Shown here in pieces: positions 21,149 to 22,476 of a stretch of DNA of 22,476 bases. A program made the translations under genes and the position numbers. Under the pieces are notes generated by a model, which saw nothing but the letters and a program-made list of their open reading frames with translations, was not told the origin of the DNA and made no database searches. Source of the DNA: JBLUOA01 sp048060095 (GTDB lineage: Bacteria > Pseudomonadota > Alphaproteobacteria > Rhodobacterales > Rhodobacteraceae). The stretch covers positions 1 through 22,476 of the forward strand of contig NZ_JBLUOA010000012.1 of NCBI RefSeq assembly GCF_048060095.1. Reading direction: 5' to 3'. How positions within the stretch are numbered: the first letter of the stretch is position 1; each line of letters starts with the position of its first letter.

Positions 21149-21999
21149 TCTTCGCCTTCCTTCTTCTCAGCATCTGCTTCCGCATCGCCTTCGTTTCCGG
21201 CTTCTGCTTCGGCAGCTTCATATGCTGCTTGTTCCGCCTCGGCAGCCGCTTTTGCAGCAGCTTCTTCTTCGGCAGCGGCAGCAGCCGCAGCTTCAGCAGC
21301 CAGACGTTCAGCTTCTTCGGCCATCGATTTCAGACCAGCCGGCAGGATCACGTTTTCCGGAGTCGGCTTTTTCACCGCATCCTTGACTGTTACCCAGCCA
21401 CCTTTGGAGCCCGGAACCGCGCCTTTGACCATGATCAGACCACGATCGGCATCGGTGCGAACGACCTGAAGGTTTTGCGTCGTCACGCGAGCAGCGCCCA
21501 TGTGACCAGCCATCTTCTTGCCTTTGAACACCTTGCCCGGGTCCTGACACTGACCGGTCGAACCATGCGAACGGTGAGAGATCGACACACCGTGGCTGGC
21601 CCGCAGACCGGCGAAGTTGTGCCGCTTCATCGCACCTTGGAAGCCCTTACCGATCGAGGTGCCGCATACGTCAACGTATTGGCCTTCGAAGTAATGGTTC
21701 GCCGTGATCTCTTCGCCGACCTTGATCAGGTTCTCAGGCGCAACGCGGAATTCCGCGATTTTACGCTTGGGCTCGACCTTGGCCGCGGCGAAATGGCCAC
21801 GCATGGCTTGCGACGTTCGCTTCGCCTTGGCAGAGCCAGCGCCGAGTTGAACAGCCGAATAGCCATCCTTGTCAGCGGTGCGCGTTGCCACGACCTGCAG
21901 TTTGTCGAGTTGAAGAACGGTGACAGGAATCTGCCGGCCGTCTTCCATGAACAGCCGGGTCATGCCGACTTTCTTTGCGATAATACCAGAGCGCAACAT
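21145..21999 (-). CDS. rplC: 50S ribosomal protein L3 with long Ala/Glu C-terminal tail
   Basis: L3 is an early-assembling protein that reaches toward the peptidyl transferase centre. Residues 1-225 match the family: MLRSGIIAKKVGMTRLFMED, IGKGFQGAMKRHNFAGLRAS, GSTGQCQDPGKVFKGKKMAG. Gln150 in GSTGQ corresponds to the Gln methylated by PrmB in E. coli. The protein is 284 residues against 209 in E. coli; residues about 226-284 are an almost purely Ala/Glu tail (for example AAAAEEEAAAKAAAEAEQAA) with a few Asp and Lys. The codons of the tail are in frame and end at a TGA shared with the rplD ATG, so it is not a frameshift artefact. Confidence 0.98.
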   Translation of the reverse strand: MLRSGIIAKKVGMTRLFMEDGRQIPVTVLQLDKLQVVATRTADKDGYSAVQLGAGSAKAKRTSQAMRGHFAAAKVEPKRKIAEFRVAPENLIKVGEEITANHYFEGQYVDVCGTSIGKGFQGAMKRHNFAGLRASHGVSISHRSHGSTGQCQDPGKVFKGKKMAGHMGAARVTTQNLQVVRTDADRGLIMVKGAVPGSKGGWVTVKDAVKKPTPENVILPAGLKSMAEEAERLAAEAAAAAAAEEEAAAKAAAEAEQAAYEAAEAEAGNEGDAEADAEKKEGEE

Positions 22000-22013
22000 G
22001 GGTGGTGCCCTCC

Positions 22014-22322
22014 TTATACCTTGATCTCGACGTCAACACCTGCAGCGAGGTCGAGCTTCATCAGCGCGTCCACGGTTTGCGGTGTCGGGTCGACGATGTC
22101 GAGAAGACGCTTGTGCGTCCGGATCTCGAACTGATCGCGGGATTTCTTATCGACGTGCGGTCCACGAAGAACCGTGAACTTCTCGATCTTGTTCGGCAGC
22201 GGGATCGGGCCACGGACCTGAGCGCCGGTGCGCTTTGCCGTGTTGACGATTTCCTGCGTGCTGGCATCCAGTACGCGGTAATCAAATGCCTTCAGCCGAA
22301 TGCGAATGTTCTGGCTTTGCAT
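22014..22322 (-). CDS. rpsJ: 30S ribosomal protein S10 (NusE)
   Basis: S10 is part of the small-subunit head and, with NusB, of transcription antitermination complexes. The 102-residue product has IRIRLKAFDYRVLDASTQEI, KRTGAQVRGPIPLPNKIEKF, TVLRGPHVDKKSRDQFEIRT and HKRLLDIVDPTPQTVDALMK, all diagnostic. It is 80 bases downstream of tuf and 14 bases before rplC. Confidence 0.99.
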   Translation of the reverse strand: MQSQNIRIRLKAFDYRVLDASTQEIVNTAKRTGAQVRGPIPLPNKIEKFTVLRGPHVDKKSRDQFEIRTHKRLLDIVDPTPQTVDALMKLDLAAGVDVEIKV

Positions 22323-22354
22323 GTGTTAGCCTTTCGCGGCGTTGGAGTTGATAG

Positions 22355-22382
22355 GTGGAGCGGGGATTATTCCCCGCCCCAC
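22355..22382. other. Hairpin between tuf and rpsJ
   Basis: GTGG-A-GCGGGGA, a 4-base loop, TCCCCGC-C-CCAC forms 11 pairs around one mismatch in the 80-base gap. No T-run follows on the minus strand, so it would separate tuf from rpsJ by processing rather than termination. Confidence 0.45.
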
Positions 22383-22402
22383 GTCGAACCCATAGGGTCT
22401 TT

Positions 22403-22476
22403 TTACTCGTGGATTTTGGACACAACGCCGGATCCGACGGTGCGGCCGCCTTCGCGGATGGCGAAGCGCAGCTTTT
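22403..22476 (-). CDS. tuf: Elongation factor Tu (3' end only)
   Basis: EF-Tu delivers aminoacyl-tRNA to the ribosome. Only the last 23 codons are visible: KLRFAIREGGRTVGSGVVSK followed by IHE and a TAA stop. FAIREGGRTVGSGVV is the conserved end of domain 3. The gene runs off the right edge. Its place upstream of rpsJ indicates that the str and S10 operons are contiguous, as in most alphaproteobacteria. Confidence 0.97.
   Translation of the reverse strand, partial: KLRFAIREGGRTVGSGVVSKIHE

Noticed and set aside
1..22476. CRISPR arrays, insertion sequences, phage genes
   Set aside because: I found no regularly spaced repeats, transposase or integrase motifs, or terminal inverted repeats, including around the nuclease cassette.

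Overview
The window looks like chromosomal DNA of an alphaproteobacterium, most likely a member of the Rhodobacterales (Roseobacter group). Three things point there: the order tuf-S10-spc-alpha with adk between secY and rpsM, protein sequences typical of that group, and a base composition near 59% GC in the lines I counted by hand. Nearly everything is on the minus strand; only the urate oxidase gene and the 5-hydroxyisourate hydrolase gene are on the plus strand.

Left part (1-6600). The first 75 bases are the 5' end of aceE (homodimeric pyruvate dehydrogenase E1). A urate catabolism cluster follows: an NCS2 purine permease, allA (ureidoglycolate lyase), a PuuE-UraD fusion, uraH (5-hydroxyisourate hydrolase), a LysR-type regulator and puuD (membrane urate oxidase with a cytochrome c tail). 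Together they import purine and convert urate to 5-hydroxyisourate (PuuD), OHCU (UraH), S-allantoin (UraD domain) and allantoate (PuuE domain), then split ureidoglycolate to glyoxylate and urea (AllA). The enzyme that turns allantoate into ureidoglycolate is not in the window. A bidirectional terminator near 6557 separates this cluster from the ribosomal block.

Right part (6598-22476). This is the ribosomal protein superoperon, read right to left: tuf (3' end), rpsJ, rplC, rplD, rplW, rplB, rpsS, rplV, rpsC, rplP, rpmC, rpsQ, rplN, rplX, rplE, rpsN, rpsH, rplF, rplR, rpsE, rpmD, [insert], rplO, secY, adk, rpsM, rpsK, rpoA, rplQ. Many junctions are overlaps or gaps of a few bases, but several wider gaps carry GC-rich hairpins, some followed by T-runs.

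The most unusual feature is between rpmD and rplO, which are usually adjacent. Here they are separated by about 1.25 kb holding a strong intrinsic terminator, a GIY-YIG nuclease-family gene with an unrecognised C-terminal domain and markedly lower GC (about 46% in counted lines), a possible 44-46 residue small gene, and a good sigma70-like promoter facing rplO. It looks like an acquired cassette that split an essential operon, with transcription apparently re-established for rplO-secY-adk and the genes beyond.
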